Positions 10,901 to 22,431 of a stretch of 64,000 bases of DNA are shown here, piece by piece. Source of the stretch: Thunnus maccoyii (lineage: Eukaryota; Chordata; Actinopteri; Scombriformes; Scombridae); contig NC_056553.1 in NCBI RefSeq assembly GCF_910596095.1, positions 2,909,791 to 2,973,790 of the forward strand, given 5' to 3'. Numbering within the stretch: the first letter of the stretch is position 1; every line of letters starts with the position of its first letter. A program made the translations under genes and the position numbers. Under the pieces are notes generated by a model. That model saw only the letters and a program-made list of their open reading frames with translations, ran no database searches and had not been told where the DNA came from.

Positions 10901-12355
10901 AAGCTTTCTCACACTGGTCACAACGGAACCGTTTTTCTCCAGTATGGCTTCGTTTATGTACTGTTAAGGTACTCAACAAAGAAAACACCTTCCCACACTG
11001 GTCACAGTTGTACGGTTTTTCTCCAGTGTGGGTGCATAGGTGTCCCGTTAGTGTGGCTGCTTGACTAAAAGATTTTCCACACTGGCCACACATGTTGGGT
11101 TTATATCCAGTGTGGGTGTTTTTGTGTTCTCTTAAACGATATGATGAAGGGAAAGTTTCCTCACACATATCACAGGGGAATGGTTTTTCACCAGTATGTG
11201 TAAATTTGTGTATTTTAAGACTGAATGAGTGGCGAAAGGCTTTTCCACAGTGATCACAGCTGTACGGTTTAGCACCAGTGTGGATGCGTTGGTGGATTCT
11301 TAGTTTTGCTGCAGTGAAAAAGCTTCTTCCACAGTTGTCACAACTGTGCAGTTTTTCTCCAGTGTGGATAAGTTGGTGTCTGTTTATCTGTTTCACAGTG
11401 GGAAACATCTTTCCACACTGGTCACAGCTGTGGGATTCATCTTTGTTTCCTGATGCTGGGACAGCTTTGTCACCCTCCTGAGAGGAACGAGGTTCTGATC
11501 CATTTTGGCCTTTACATTTCTATAGCAACAAAGATACAAAGAGAGGCAGTCAGTAAGGGCATTTCCCAACCTGTATTGTTTAGTCCAGTTGAATCAAATT
11601 CTAGTGAATTTTCCCTCTTCATATGTTTAATCTGGGGAGATCTGAACACAGCAATCGTATTCAGGTACGGACTAAAACAACTGCACTGGGACCCTTTAGA
11701 GAAAGTGGTCTCAGTCCAACTACTAACGAATTCTGGAGCAGTTCATTTGTGGCGGGAACATGATTTAACCTTGATCTGACATGTGACAGACATTTTATCA
11801 TCAACTATTTTGATAATCAAATAATTGTTTGCAAATATGCCAAAAATATTTACTGCTTTTAGCTCCTCAAATGTGATTTAATGTTTTTCAGTTCTATGGT
11901 CTATATTTTGAACACTGACTGAACACTAAGCGCAGGTGAGGCTGATGGGAGTATCAGTTTTGCAGGCATTTTGGTGATCCACTGACCTCTACTGTGACTA
12001 AAAACAGGTATTGAGCCTCTCAAAGTTCATGAATACTGAATAAACATCATCTGCTGAGGAAGACTGTGTGATGTGACTGAAAGCTTCATAACAGCTACTA
12101 ACAGGACCTTGTGGTGAGATTGGTTTTTGGTGGGAGGGTTCTTCTGGAGCCAGAATTTTGTAAAAAAAAAAAAAAATTTACGTGCAACCATAAAAATCTT
12201 CAAAAGATTCGTGTCACTTTTACTGAGACCTTTGGAAATATTTCCAAGGTGCATATATCACTAAATAACTCACACCCATGCTATTGTATTGTTACCAGCA
12301 GATCAGCATTAATGTTACTAGTGATATTTTTGCTCACCTTTTGTGAAGAAACCAT
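7974..12355 (-). CDS. C2H2 zinc-finger protein A (19 fingers), tandem paralogue
   Basis: Three coding exons on the minus strand: 12338-12355 (MVSSQK, GTGAGC donor), 10164-11519 (TTGCTATAG acceptor, GTATGT donor) and 7974-8465 (stop). All junctions are phase 0; total 1866 nt, 621 residues. Exon 2 encodes 15 C2H2 fingers of the form CDQCGKxFxxxxxLxxHxxxH, joined by TGEKPY-type linkers. Exon 3 adds four more and ends in a basic tail (CKIKLKQLEIKLHRIQI). There is no KRAB, SCAN or BTB domain. The likely role is nuclear sequence-specific DNA binding, inferred from the family. Compared with copy B it lacks 84 codons (exactly three fingers) after finger 8, 31 codons (one finger) at the end of exon 2, and a degenerate block in exon 3. 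Its last finger is a stub (KSFLPSDHRKTH). Finger 9 looks like a fusion of two fingers still separate in copy B. All differences are in frame, so the gene looks functional. Confidence 0.9.
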
Positions 12356-12499
12356 TTTGTCCTTATAGTGGCTGAGCTGAGACAAAATGGCCAACTAAGT
12401 CCTTCAGTTCCTCTGCCAGACACTTCTCTTCCTGCCAATTACCTGTGACATCATCAACAAGAGACAAGTGACCTGGTAGCATGGATGGTCTGGCAGGCA

Positions 12500-12850
12500 C
12501 TTATCAATGGTAGGCTTTCTCTATCGTAGCTCCTCGCTCGACCACCGCCACGCTGTCTCTCCAATCTCTTTTAAAACGAGTCAGGAAGCCTTTACTTTTA
12601 ACGTAATCAAAGAGGAGAAATGTCCTCCCCTTTGTCCTAAACTGGTCGATACAAGAGCACTTCCTTGTTTTATGAATGAAGCTACACACAAGTTGAAGCA
12701 GCTGTGCTGTATGTGTTCAACCAATCAGCGACGGTCGTCACTGCAAACCCCGCCCTACATTGAAGGGTGATATGTGTAATGGAAAGAGATCCAGTAATGT
12801 ACAGTGAGTGGAGTCGAGTCCAGTTGGTGCCATGTAATGGAAACACATAA
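12500..12850. repeat. Dispersed repeat, class uncertain
   Basis: Present in duplication unit A and apparently absent from unit B at the same place, just upstream of exon 1 of zinc-finger gene A. It contains CCAATCAGCGACGGTCGTCA and ends near GGTGCCATGTAATGGAAACA, which I recognise as recurrent in fish genomes. Probably a non-autonomous DNA transposon. Boundaries are approximate. Confidence 0.4.
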
Positions 12851-13675
12851 AAGACGCATAAGAGGATATAACACATAATATATACAGTATATCTATACAT
12901 ATATGTTTACATGTTCTTGTAGTACCTGTTTGGGTTCTCTCAGGGTGCTCTGGCTTCTTCCCACAGACCAGAAATGAGATGAACATAAATTATTAAATCC
13001 AGTGCACAAATTATTAAATTGAGTGCACAAATTATTTAAGAGGTGCTGCACACTAAAACATGTTTTTTGAGCAGTAAACTAAATCATATGAAAGAATTGT
13101 GATGAAACACATCAATACTGGTGTTAATATTGACATTGACACAGAATTTATAATTTTTTTTTTTTTTTTTTAAATCTGCATTTCATGGGTTAAAAATGGC
13201 TTAATCTGTCATCTGCTGTTCAAAATCAGCCCTGAAAAGGCGGGAACAATGCTGACGTAGAGTCGACCGTTAGGGAGGTTTTCAAATATATGCTGATAAG
13301 AGACAGGTGCTGGCCTGCTGGAGGGGGTCCACGAAAAGAAACGCTGCTGGCGGCCACAAAAACAACAGAAATCCTCCTCACATCTCACCCTGCAGCCCTT
13401 CCAACTGTCTGTTCCTGCAGTTACTAGCTGGTAGCAATGTCTGTCCTGTCATCCCTCCTCTCTTCTCCTCAGCCCCTCGCCCACTTTATAGCATTTTTCA
13501 AAATTATGCAGTGGGTCGCGTTAGGCTCAGACCCGGGGTGCAGCTACACTTTAAATCAAGAGCATGACTTGCTAAATCAATAGCTAAGTCATTTAATCGA
13601 GAATACAAATTCGGGTTTTTTTTCTCCATGGTCTCCCGGGCTCTGTAGCATGCTCTTCTCCATTTTCCATGTGGA

Positions 13676-13990
13676 AACTAAACCAAACTATCCAGAAATG
13701 TACCTGTTAGGGTTCGGCAAACCCGGTTTTCTTCAGCGCGTACATCTGAACCGGACCGGTGAGCATGAGAAGCTAAAGTAAAGATTAACTTTAACTTTAG
13801 CTTCAGCTACCTACCTCTGGAGCTGCTGACTCACTTCTTCTGTCTAGTGTCATCGAGCTGCGTCATTTTTGAGCCTTTTAACTGGAATACAGCACGGTAA
13901 CGTTAGGATTACGTGAAGCCTGAACACCGCAAGCATTATGTGACCCTTCCTCTTCTTCCGCTTCTTCTTCTACTGTTGTTTATTTTTGGC
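13676..13990 (-). promoter_or_regulatory. Putative upstream/5' region of zinc-finger gene A
   Basis: This is the only block upstream of exon 1 that is well conserved between the two duplication units (partner about 21295-21690). It is GC-richer than its surroundings. Conservation and position suggest a promoter or non-coding first exon. No TATA box seen. Confidence 0.3.
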
Positions 13991-14058
13991 GGGCGGACAG
14001 TGCCGCGAAAAACCGGGAAAACCAGAAGGAGGCAGTCGTGATATTTACGTGACTTATA

Positions 14059-14580
14059 ATCATAGACTGTATAAAAATATGGACGTAGTTATCGTGACGT
14101 CACCCGTTGGTTTCTGAGGAGCGGTTTTGAAGCTCAAAGTGAGCCGCTCCGGCCGTCGCCATCTTGGCAGCGCGTGACGCTGCCTAACTCCCAGCCAATC
14201 AAAAATGGGCAAAGAGGCGGGCCGAATGACTGAAACAAGCCACCTAGAGGCTGGCGGACCTGTCACTCAAAGCAGCCATGTCCTTCATTATGCAGAACTT
14301 TACGGCTTAATAAAACTTAAACGGGTGAGTTATAAAAAGAATCACCCCCCGTACAGTTGTCATGAAAGGGGACATTAGCTACAGAGACCAAAACCGTTTT
14401 TTGTACCAGGCTGTAAACATGTTTATTTCTGCTGTAAAGTTGGGCATTTAACATGGGGGTCGATGGAGAATGACTCGCTTTTGGAGCCTTAAGTGGCCAT
14501 TCAAGCAACTGCAGTTTTTGACACTTCCGCATTGGCTTCATTTTACATCCCCGGAGGTTGCAGCTTGCTTATAATACATC
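14059..14580. repeat. High-copy teleost dispersed repeat
   Basis: Starts at ACTGTATAAAAATATGGACG and contains GTGAGCCGCTCCGGCCGTCG, then CATCTTGGCAGCGCGTGACG. It ends around CCCCGGAGGTTGCAGCTTGC. I recognise this block as a common fish repeat. It has no coding capacity and sits between the two zinc-finger units. Confidence 0.55.
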
Positions 14581-14606
14581 CATGGGATGGGGTGACAGGA
14601 GTGTGA

Positions 14607-14622
14607 CCCCCCCCCCCCCCCC
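14607..14622. repeat. Poly-C tract (16 C)
   Basis: Uninterrupted run of 16 C just beyond the preceding dispersed repeat. Length is likely polymorphic. Confidence 0.95.
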
Positions 14623-15496
14623 AACTTTATTGAGCAACATACATGTTCAAGACAGTTTTCCATTGTAAAAGTTGCTTCACTGTAATAAAATAATATTAGA
14701 ATCAATTAAATTGTACAACAAATAACAAAATGTAGGGAAAGGAAAGAATCATTACACGGTCTGCTAAACAACTGGAGTAAATTTTAAAAGGCTACATAAT
14801 TAATAGTTTTTGCCAATTAATAATTTTTGAGTTTTAAGTTTTCAATAGTAGTCAAATGTGTTTGAAATTGGTAACTTTAAAAGTATAAAAGGAACGTAAT
14901 CTTTTAATTCATATAATTTTATGGGATATAATATTTTGCAAAGATATTAACCAAGTTAATTATGTAAGTTTCATCTGCACAGAAATTGGGATTGTTAAAA
15001 ATGAGTAATATCAATCTTTGTTGGTATGATATCTTTTGAAAGGTTCTGTAAATCAGACCTAAAAGAAGCAGCATGAAAACAATCTACGGACACATGTTCA
15101 ATAGTTTCCCCTTCATGTTAAATATACAGTGTTGAAATACACTTCTGTAACTTTGTGCGTAACAAAATATTTCATTTCCACTTCATGATTTCTAATTAAT
15201 ATTCCAATATTGCTCACCACAAGGAGTTGCTAGACAATGAATCGTAAGCCGAGATACATAAAGACTGCTAGCTGCAGATGCTAAAGCTACCTGATTCTAA
15301 CAGGGTTTTAACGTTATAACTTGAGTCACAAGTCACACAGTGACAATAGAAACATTCACAGCTCAGACACTGACAGAGGCCCCAGTTGAAGAATTGAATT
15401 TTGAATTGCATTTTGCGCCTTTTGCACCTCATCAAACATTGCAGACCCAAATGGCACCCGTTTGGTAGAATGACTCCTAATCTATTATTGAACTAA
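14623..15496. other. AT-rich spacer between zinc-finger units
   Basis: No gene recognised. A minus-strand AATAAA (14626-14631) could serve zinc-finger gene B, 1.2 kb past its stop, but that is speculative. Confidence 0.35.
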
Positions 15497-15846
15497 CTGT
15501 TGCAGCTCTAACACGTATTTCTACTGTCTGTCAGGCACTCAAAATATTAAATCATTACTGCTGTGATCACTTTCCAGAGCAGTAAAATTCCTCCTCGTAC
15601 AATCATAAACATCTGTGCAGCGTTTTGGTGCCTGATCAGTCTTCAAACCTCGGCATCAGTTACCTCCAGCTGTACCTGAGACAGTTATAGTTTTCAGTCT
15701 GAATTCCAACAAAAAATAAAAATGAAACTACTCGCTGCTACTTGATTATATAGTGGCAGGACTGAATATCATACCTGCTGTCTAATGTGCCTCCTGCTCT
15801 CATTTCAACAGAGCTTCCCTGCTTTTTTTTGTGATCAGCTGAGACA

Positions 15847-18800
15847 TTAAAGCGATTCAATCTGAATTCTGTGGAGCTTGATCTCAAGTTGTTTAAGTTT
15901 GATCTTGCAGCCAGAAGAGGAACTTCCTGTCGATCCAGATGCGTCGTGTGTCTTCCTGTGGTCTGCGGACGGGAAGCTTTTTTGACATTCTTCACACCAG
16001 TACGATTTCCTCTTAACATATTCACACTGATGTTTGGAGAGAGCTGGTAATGTAGAGAATTTTTGTGCACATTTGTGACAGTGAAACAGTTTTTTAGCAG
16101 GGAGGGTATGTTTTTGTTTGTCATGCGAAGTCTTGTCACAGCTGTTCAGTTTCTCAGCGTGGACATGTTCATGACTTGTACGCTCAAATGTTGTTTTGAA
16201 GGTTTTCTCGCAGTACCTGCACTGGTAGGGTTTCTCTCCAGTGTGGACAAGTTGGTGTCTTCTGAGACTACCAGCAGTGGTGTATGAGGAGCCACACTGG
16301 TCACAGCGGTGCGCTTTAACCCCACTGTGCGCAACTTCGTGAAGTTTAAGTGAAGATATTAAGGGGAAACCTCTCCCACACTGTTTGCAGTGGTGCAGCT
16401 TCTGTCCAGTGTGCATACGTTGATGTCTGTCCAGGGTTATTTTCTGGCTGTAGGTTCTTCCACACTCGTCACAGGTGTAAGGTTTATCATTGCCAGCGTG
16501 CTGACAGGAAGAATTGGGTCCATTTGTGCCGTTCTGCTTCTATAACACAGAAACATACAGAGAGAGCTTAAGTCAGTGTTTGCTGCAGGATTTTAAAATG
16601 GAGGCTATTGTCACATTTATGCTATGTTGGACGGATGGGAAAGATTCCCATGTTAAGGACTTATGAGCGTTCTTATCATCTGACAACTCAGGAAGGTTAT
16701 ATGATAACTGAGTTGGTTGTACGAAGGTTTTAAATACTGTATGCATTGAGAAAATTAGATTATATCCAGTATGAGTATCCAGTCAAATAAACTCACTAAC
16801 ATAAAAATATTAGAGCCTATCACAGATATATCGGTATCAGTATATATGTTGTCCAATATGCAGAGATTTCTTTTCTTAAGTTATATATATTATATACAAT
16901 AGAGTTTATTGTTAAACTGTAAAATATCCTGCCTCCATTACATATATTTGTCACAAGTGTTTGATAACCACATTTGAGAGATCATTGCAAAAAATGTGTA
17001 TTTACGTAGATGTAAGAATATCGGCCGATATATCAATAGACATTTTTTTACTCACTAATATCAGTATCGGCCCCAAAAAAGGTCAGGCACTAAAATAGTA
17101 TAGTAGTTTAATTTCCAAACAATTTATCCACTGTTTTACAGCCACAACAATAGCAGTTGAGCAGGCTAAGGCCGAGCCTATGACATAAGCACGCGTCAAC
17201 GGTGTTTTTGTAATTACTCTCACTGCCTGAAGAGGGAGACAAAAGTATTTTTTGTACAAATAAATCCAACCAAATGAACTGCAGTATATCCAACTTTATC
17301 CAACAACATGTTTTTTATTTTTAAAGTTGACTGGCAAAAAATCTGATATATGAGACTGATCGGCCAGATACCGGTCATGGCCAATCAGCTGAAAATCAGC
17401 CAGTTTCAATCAGAAGCCAATCGATCGGTGCATCTCTAGTCGTTACGTCTTCCTGTACCTTTCCACCCAGAAATAACTGAAACTGATCTGATAGCAAAAG
17501 CGTGCATAACATATTGACATTTTAACTTGGACTCAGTTTTACATACCTCATCATGGCTGCTCTTGAACTGTCTCTTTCCCGTGTGGATCAGCTTGTGGGT
17601 TCTTAGGGTGTTTGAATCTTTGTATGTCTTCTCACATTGGTCACATTTGTACGGTCTCTCCCCAGTGTGGCTTCGTCTGTGGTATATTAGGTTGTTTAAA
17701 TGCTTGTAAGTTTTCCCACACTGGTCACAGCGGTGTGTTTTCTCCACAGTGTGGACGAATAGATGGGCCTTTAAGCTCGAGAACATTGGGAAACATTTCC
17801 CGCATTGTTCACACCAGTACACATCCTCTCCACTGTGCATACGCTGGTGTCTTTTTAGGGTGGTTGGCTGTTTGAAGGTTTTTCCACACTGTTCACAGCC
17901 GTACAGCCTACTCTCAGAGTGGGTCAATTGGTGTCTTTTTAATTGATCTCGTAAAGTAAAAGCTCTGTCGCACTTGTCACAACGGTGTGTTTTTTCTCCC
18001 TTGTGGACTCTTTGATGAATCCGTAGGTTACTACGCAAAGCAAAAGCTTTGCCACACTGGTCACAGCTGTACGGTTTTTCTCCAGTATGGATGCGTTGGT
18101 GTCGTTTTAAGTTTATATGACGGTAGAAGGACGCTCCACATTGGTTACACCTGTGAGGTTTTTCTCCTTTGTGGATGCTTTGGTGTAACTTCAAATAACT
18201 TCGTCTAGCAAATACTTTGTCACACTGGTCACAGCTGTAGGGTTTTTCCACAGAGTGGATGTGTTGATGTTGTACCAGGGCTACTTTCTGGTTAAAGGCT
18301 CTTCCACAAACATCACAGCAGAAGGGTTTTTCTCCAGTGTGGATAAGTTGATGCATTTTGAGGTTACGTAATGTCTTGAAACGTTTATCACACTTGTCAC
18401 AGCGGTGCACTTTATCTCCAAAGTGGGTACGTAGGTGGGCTCTGAGGTCAGTTGGCAAAGTGAAAGCTTCCTCACACTGGTCACAGCAGAAGCATTTCTC
18501 TCTTTTGTGAATGAGTTTATGTACCCTCAGGGTTTGTGCCGAGCTATAGGCTTTTCCACACTCCTCACAGTACAGTTTCTCTCCACTGTGGACCTGTTGG
18601 TGGTCTTTGAGGTTAGATGCTGTTGTGAAAGTTTTCCCACACTGGTCACAACGGAACCGTTTTTCTCCAGTATGGCTTTGTTTATGTACTGTTAAGGTAC
18701 TCAACAAAGAAAACACCTTCCCACACTGGTCACAGTTGTACGGTTTTTCTCCAGTGTGGGTGCGTAGGTGTCTTGTTAGGGCTACTGCATGGCTAAAGGA

Positions 18801-20277
18801 TTTTCCACACTGGCCACACATGTTGGGTTTATATCCAGTGTGGGTGTTTTTGTGTTCTCTTAAACGATATGATGAAGGGAAAGTTTTCTCACACATATCA
18901 CAGGGGAATGGTTTTTCACCAGTATGTGTTAATTTATGCATTCTAATACCAGATGAATGGCGAAAGGTTTTTCCACAGTGGTCACAGCTGTACGGTTTAG
19001 CACCAGTGTGGATGCGTTGGTGGATTCTTAGTATTGCTGAAGTGACAAAGCTTCTTCCACAGTTGTCACAACTGTGCAGTTTTTCTTCAGTGTGGATAAG
19101 TTGGTGTCTGTTTATCTGTTTGACAGTGGGAAACACCTTTCCACACTGGTCACAGCTGTGGGATTCATCTTCGTTTCCTGATGCTGGGACAGCTTTGTCA
19201 CCCTCCTGAGAGGAACGAGGTTCTGATCCATTTTGGCCTTTATGTTTCTATAGCAACAAAGATACAAAGAGAGACAGTCAGTAAGGGCATTTCCCAACCT
19301 GTATTGCTTAGTCCAGTTGAATCAAACTCTGGTTAATTCTCCCTCTTCATATGTTTAATTTGGGGAGATCTATTCAGGTACGGACCAAAACAACTGCACC
19401 TCCTTCTTACCTGTATCCCACCTAATGAAGACCCACTTGTGTGGTGATGCTGACAGACGCAACGCTTTCCAAAACTACGCCGTCCTGCAAGTCTTCTATC
19501 TCTGTGTGCCTGCAACATCTGCACCAACTGAGAGTTTCTTCAGCTCCTGGACTTACTGTTAATCGACTGAGGTCTCACCTTTCACCTGAAGATGTTGACG
19601 TGTTGATTTTTGCCGAACAAAAATGTTTCGTCAGTCAAGTAAGAAGGCCTCCCACGTCGTGTGTGTGTGTGTGTACCTGCTGTTTGAAGCTGACTGCCAA
19701 CAGCGTGCCATTGTTGAATACTGGTAGCCTAAAAAAACTCTTAATCTAATGTTACGTCAATCAGTAGGCCTAATTGTTATTTTTTGTAGGTCTATTATTG
19801 GTAGTTTTACTGATGACTGATTGTTTTCTTTAATATTTGTTATTCTTTTAAATGTTATTTTAACTTTTATTATAACTATAACTTTTATTTAGTGAGTTGT
19901 TGTCATTATTTGTAGGATAATGTTCATAATGCACGGCGCAAAGTGCCACAAATTTCAGCGGCATTTGAGATATGATTTGATCATTGAAGAACATGATTAA
20001 CGGTTTCAAGTGGCTCTTAAATACATGTTATATTTAGTCAGAAATGTTTCATGTTATGGATTAAATTGAGCTCAGCTGTGACTGTTTTCTGAGTGTTTTC
20101 TTACTTTTAGACTAGTCTAAATTTAAATTTCTGTTAAATCATCAGGTAAATTAGTCGTTATGATCATCCTTAATAAGGACTGTCACAACAATTCCAATTG
20201 CTAATATGTTATATTATTACCAGCAGCTTTAATGTTACTACAGAGATATTTTTCCTCACCTTTTGTGAAGAAACCAT
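15847..20277 (-). CDS. C2H2 zinc-finger protein B (23 canonical fingers), tandem paralogue
   Basis: Exons on the minus strand: 20260-20277 (MVSSQK, GTGAGG donor), 17547-19247 (TTGCTATAG acceptor, GTATGT donor) and 15847-16539. Phase 0 throughout; 2412 nt, 803 residues. Exon 2 holds 19 C2H2 fingers with TGEKP-type linkers. Exon 3 holds four canonical fingers, then a degenerate module (NSCDKTSHDKQKH), a C2HC-like module (FHCHKCAQKF, then HQCEY) and a last incomplete one (YWCEECQKSF). It then has the same basic tail as copy A plus ESL. No KRAB or other effector domain. The expected role is nuclear DNA binding. This longer version probably resembles the ancestral gene, because copy A can be derived from it by in-frame deletions. 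Helix contact residues differ from copy A in several fingers, for example finger 5: H, V, A, R here versus Q, A, T, G. Confidence 0.9.
16800..17439 (-). mobile_element. Decayed hAT-like non-autonomous element in the intron of zinc-finger gene B
   Basis: Right end on the plus strand reads GATCGGTGCATCTCTA; reversed, this is the TAGAGATGCACCGATC terminal motif typical of fish hAT MITEs. Repeated TATCGG/CCGATA tracts fill the interior. The left terminal repeat was not found, so it is truncated or degraded. Absent from copy A, where the intron is shorter. Confidence 0.5.
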
Positions 20278-20469
20278 TTTGTCTCTGTAGTGGCTGAGTT
20301 GAGACAAAATGGCCGACTAAGTTCTTCGGTTCCTCCGCCAGACGCTTCTCTTCCTGCCGGTCACCTGTGACATCATCAAAAAGAGACAAGTGATAAGCGT
20401 CTCCCCTCCGGTGGGCGCCACAGAGCACCGAACGCCAAAACAACCAGACACAGTTTCTTCCTACATCAC

Positions 20470-20735
20470 ACTAGAGATACAACAATTAGTCGACTGATCG
20501 ATCAGTTGATCGCCAGAAGCTTAACTGGTTACTATTCTGATAATCGAATAATTGTTTTAGTCATTTTTTTGAGCTAATAAACCAAACTATTTGCTGCTTT
20601 TAGCTACTTAAATGTGATGATTTAATGTTTTTCTCTCACCGTTTTCTGGCATTTTATAGACCAAACAACTGATCGATTAATCGAGAAAATAATCAACAAA
20701 ATAATCGATAGGGAAAATAATTATTTTCCAGATTA
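20470..20735. repeat. ATCGATTAAT-type dispersed repeat
   Basis: Contains TTAGTCGACTGATCGATCAG at the left, TCTGATAATCGAATAATTGT and CTGATCGATTAATCGAGAAA at the right. This is the same recurrent teleost family as at 41590-41977, 43808-44045 and 44966-45256. Non-coding. Confidence 0.6.
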
Positions 20736-21793
20736 AAATGATTTACAGAACAAAAAAATGTCCAAAACCCATAAATCAATATATTAATTATATATTATAT
20801 TCTCTTAGTGTGGTTGCGGTTCGCTTCCTGGCTGCCTCGGATCAAACTTGGATCGGATCCATAACTGACGGGAAACGTCTTCGTCACTTTTTTCAAACTT
20901 CTGTCTGATTGGCGAAATCGATATCGAGAGCGCAAATGACTAAATCTAGAGCAGGACTGGACAATGTATCGATATTTTGGATACTGTAGTATTGTGATGT
21001 GGCAAAAGTGTCTTTTACTGGTTTTAAAGGCTGCATTACAGTAAAATAATGTAATTTTCTGAATTTACCAGACTGTTGTAGTTTTTCTATTATTTGCCTT
21101 TAATCACTTCCTGTCCTCACATCCACATTACTTATGATTATTTATCAAAAATCTCTGTTGCAATATTGATATTGAGGGATTTGTTCGAAGACATTGTGAG
21201 ATTTTGTCCATTTCGCCCAGTATTAATCCAGAGTACAGATTATCTCCATTTTCTGCAATAAAGATCAGTCTCTCATGAACAGGAAATGGGCACCAAACTA
21301 TCCAGAAACGTCCCTGTTAGAGGTTAGCAGCCCCAGTTTTAATTACCTGCTTTGATCGTGGAGGGTTTGTTTTTTTTCCTTCAACGTGTTTCCATCACAA
21401 TAAACTCACCGGAAAGTTGAACTGAGCCGGTGAGCATGAGAAGCTAAAGTAAAGACTAATCTAACTTTATCTTCAGATTCATGCTTCTGGAGCTGCTGAG
21501 TCACTTCTGTTTGGTGTCAACACGCTGCGTCACTTTTAACCCTCATTTAACTGAAACACAGACCGCTGGAGGACTTTACAGCACCCAGAGTCATACACGA
21601 CGGTGCATGCAGGGATGCAAGGCTGCTTCCTCTTCTCGTGCTGCTCCTGCTCCGTCTTCTTCTACTGTTTTTTATTGGCAGTTGGCAAACAGCTTTTAGG
21701 TGTATTACCGCCATCTTCTGGATTAGTCCAATATAGCAACGTATAAATACTCCATTACAAGTAAAAGTCCTGCATGAAAAATCCTCCTACAGG

Positions 21794-22028
21794 AAAAGTA
21801 CATAAGTATTATGAGCTTGATGTAGTTAAAGTATTGCAGTAAAAGTACATAAGTATTATGAGCTTGATGTAGTTAAAGTATTGCAGTAAAAGTACATAAG
21901 TATTATGAGCTTGATGTAGTTAAAGTATTGCAGTAAAAGTACATAAGTATTATGAGCTTGATGTAGTTAAAGTATTGCAGTAAAAGTACATAAGTATTAT
22001 GAGCTTGATGTAGTTAAAGTATTGCAGT
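21794..22028. repeat. 47-bp minisatellite, five units
   Basis: The unit begins AAAAGTACATAAGTATTATG and repeats at 21794, 21841, 21888, 21935 and 21982 with no visible variation. It lies inside the inverted element copy 21806-22431. Confidence 0.95.
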
Positions 22029-22431
22029 AAAAGTAGTGGTTTGGTCCCTCTGACTGATATATTATTATATATGACATCATTAGATTATTAATAGTGAAGC
22101 ATCAGTGTTAGAGCAGCATGTTACTGTTGTAGCTGCTGGAGGTGGAGCTAGTTTACACTACTTTATATACAGTTAGCTAGTTTAGTCCAGTGGTTCCCAA
22201 CCTAGGGGTCGGGCCCCTCCAAAGGGTCAGCAGATAAATCTGAGGGGTCGTGAGATGATTAATGGGAGAGGAAAGAAGAAAAAACAAAGTTCTGATACAC
22301 AAATCTGTTTTCAGTTTCTGGACTTTTTCTCTAATCTTTGATTTTTGCTGAAATATTGGATCATTTGAACATTTATTGAAATGAAAGCATGTGAGAAGTT
22401 TAGAGGGAAAAATCACTATTTGGTGGAGTTG
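21806..22431 (-). mobile_element. Inverted near-identical dispersed element, copy 1 (partner 51783-52408)
   Basis: 626 bp, the reverse complement of 51783-52408. I found one difference on reading through (near 22250, G versus C in the CCACCCCT/CGACCCCT context). It includes the five-unit minisatellite and a CAGTGGTTCCCAACCTAGGG segment common in fish repeats. The left flank (TACTCCATTACAAGTAAAAG) also belongs to this repeat family. Confidence 0.9.

Larger units (their letters stand above)
7596..13990. repeat. Tandem duplication unit A (zinc-finger gene unit)
   Basis: Matches unit B (15497-21690) in order and orientation. The match begins at GTTGCAGCTCTAACACGTAT (about 7599 and 15499) and runs through all three coding exons. 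It includes the upstream block around 13676-13900 (GGTGAGCATGAGAAGCTAAA), which corresponds to 21295-21560. It is interrupted by unit-specific insertions such as 12500-12850. The match stops near 13990, where the TTTATT/TTTTTTATTGGC flank is shared. Confidence 0.85.
15497..21690. repeat. Tandem duplication unit B (zinc-finger gene unit)
   Basis: Partner of 7596-13990. Offsets of 7.87-8.07 kb between matching exons vary because of unit-specific insertions and deletions. The right end is near 21690, where similarity to the 13977-13990 flank ends. Confidence 0.85.

Noticed and set aside
10175-11064. Several plus-strand open frames opposite the zinc-finger exon of gene A
   Set aside because: They are antisense shadows of the finger array; the CxxC/HxxxH coding on the minus strand explains them. 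The same holds for 17527-19209 and 16063-16571.
22177-22416. A 79-codon open frame identical to one at 51798-52037
   Set aside because: Identity comes from the two copies of a dispersed non-coding element; no protein family or splice context supports it.
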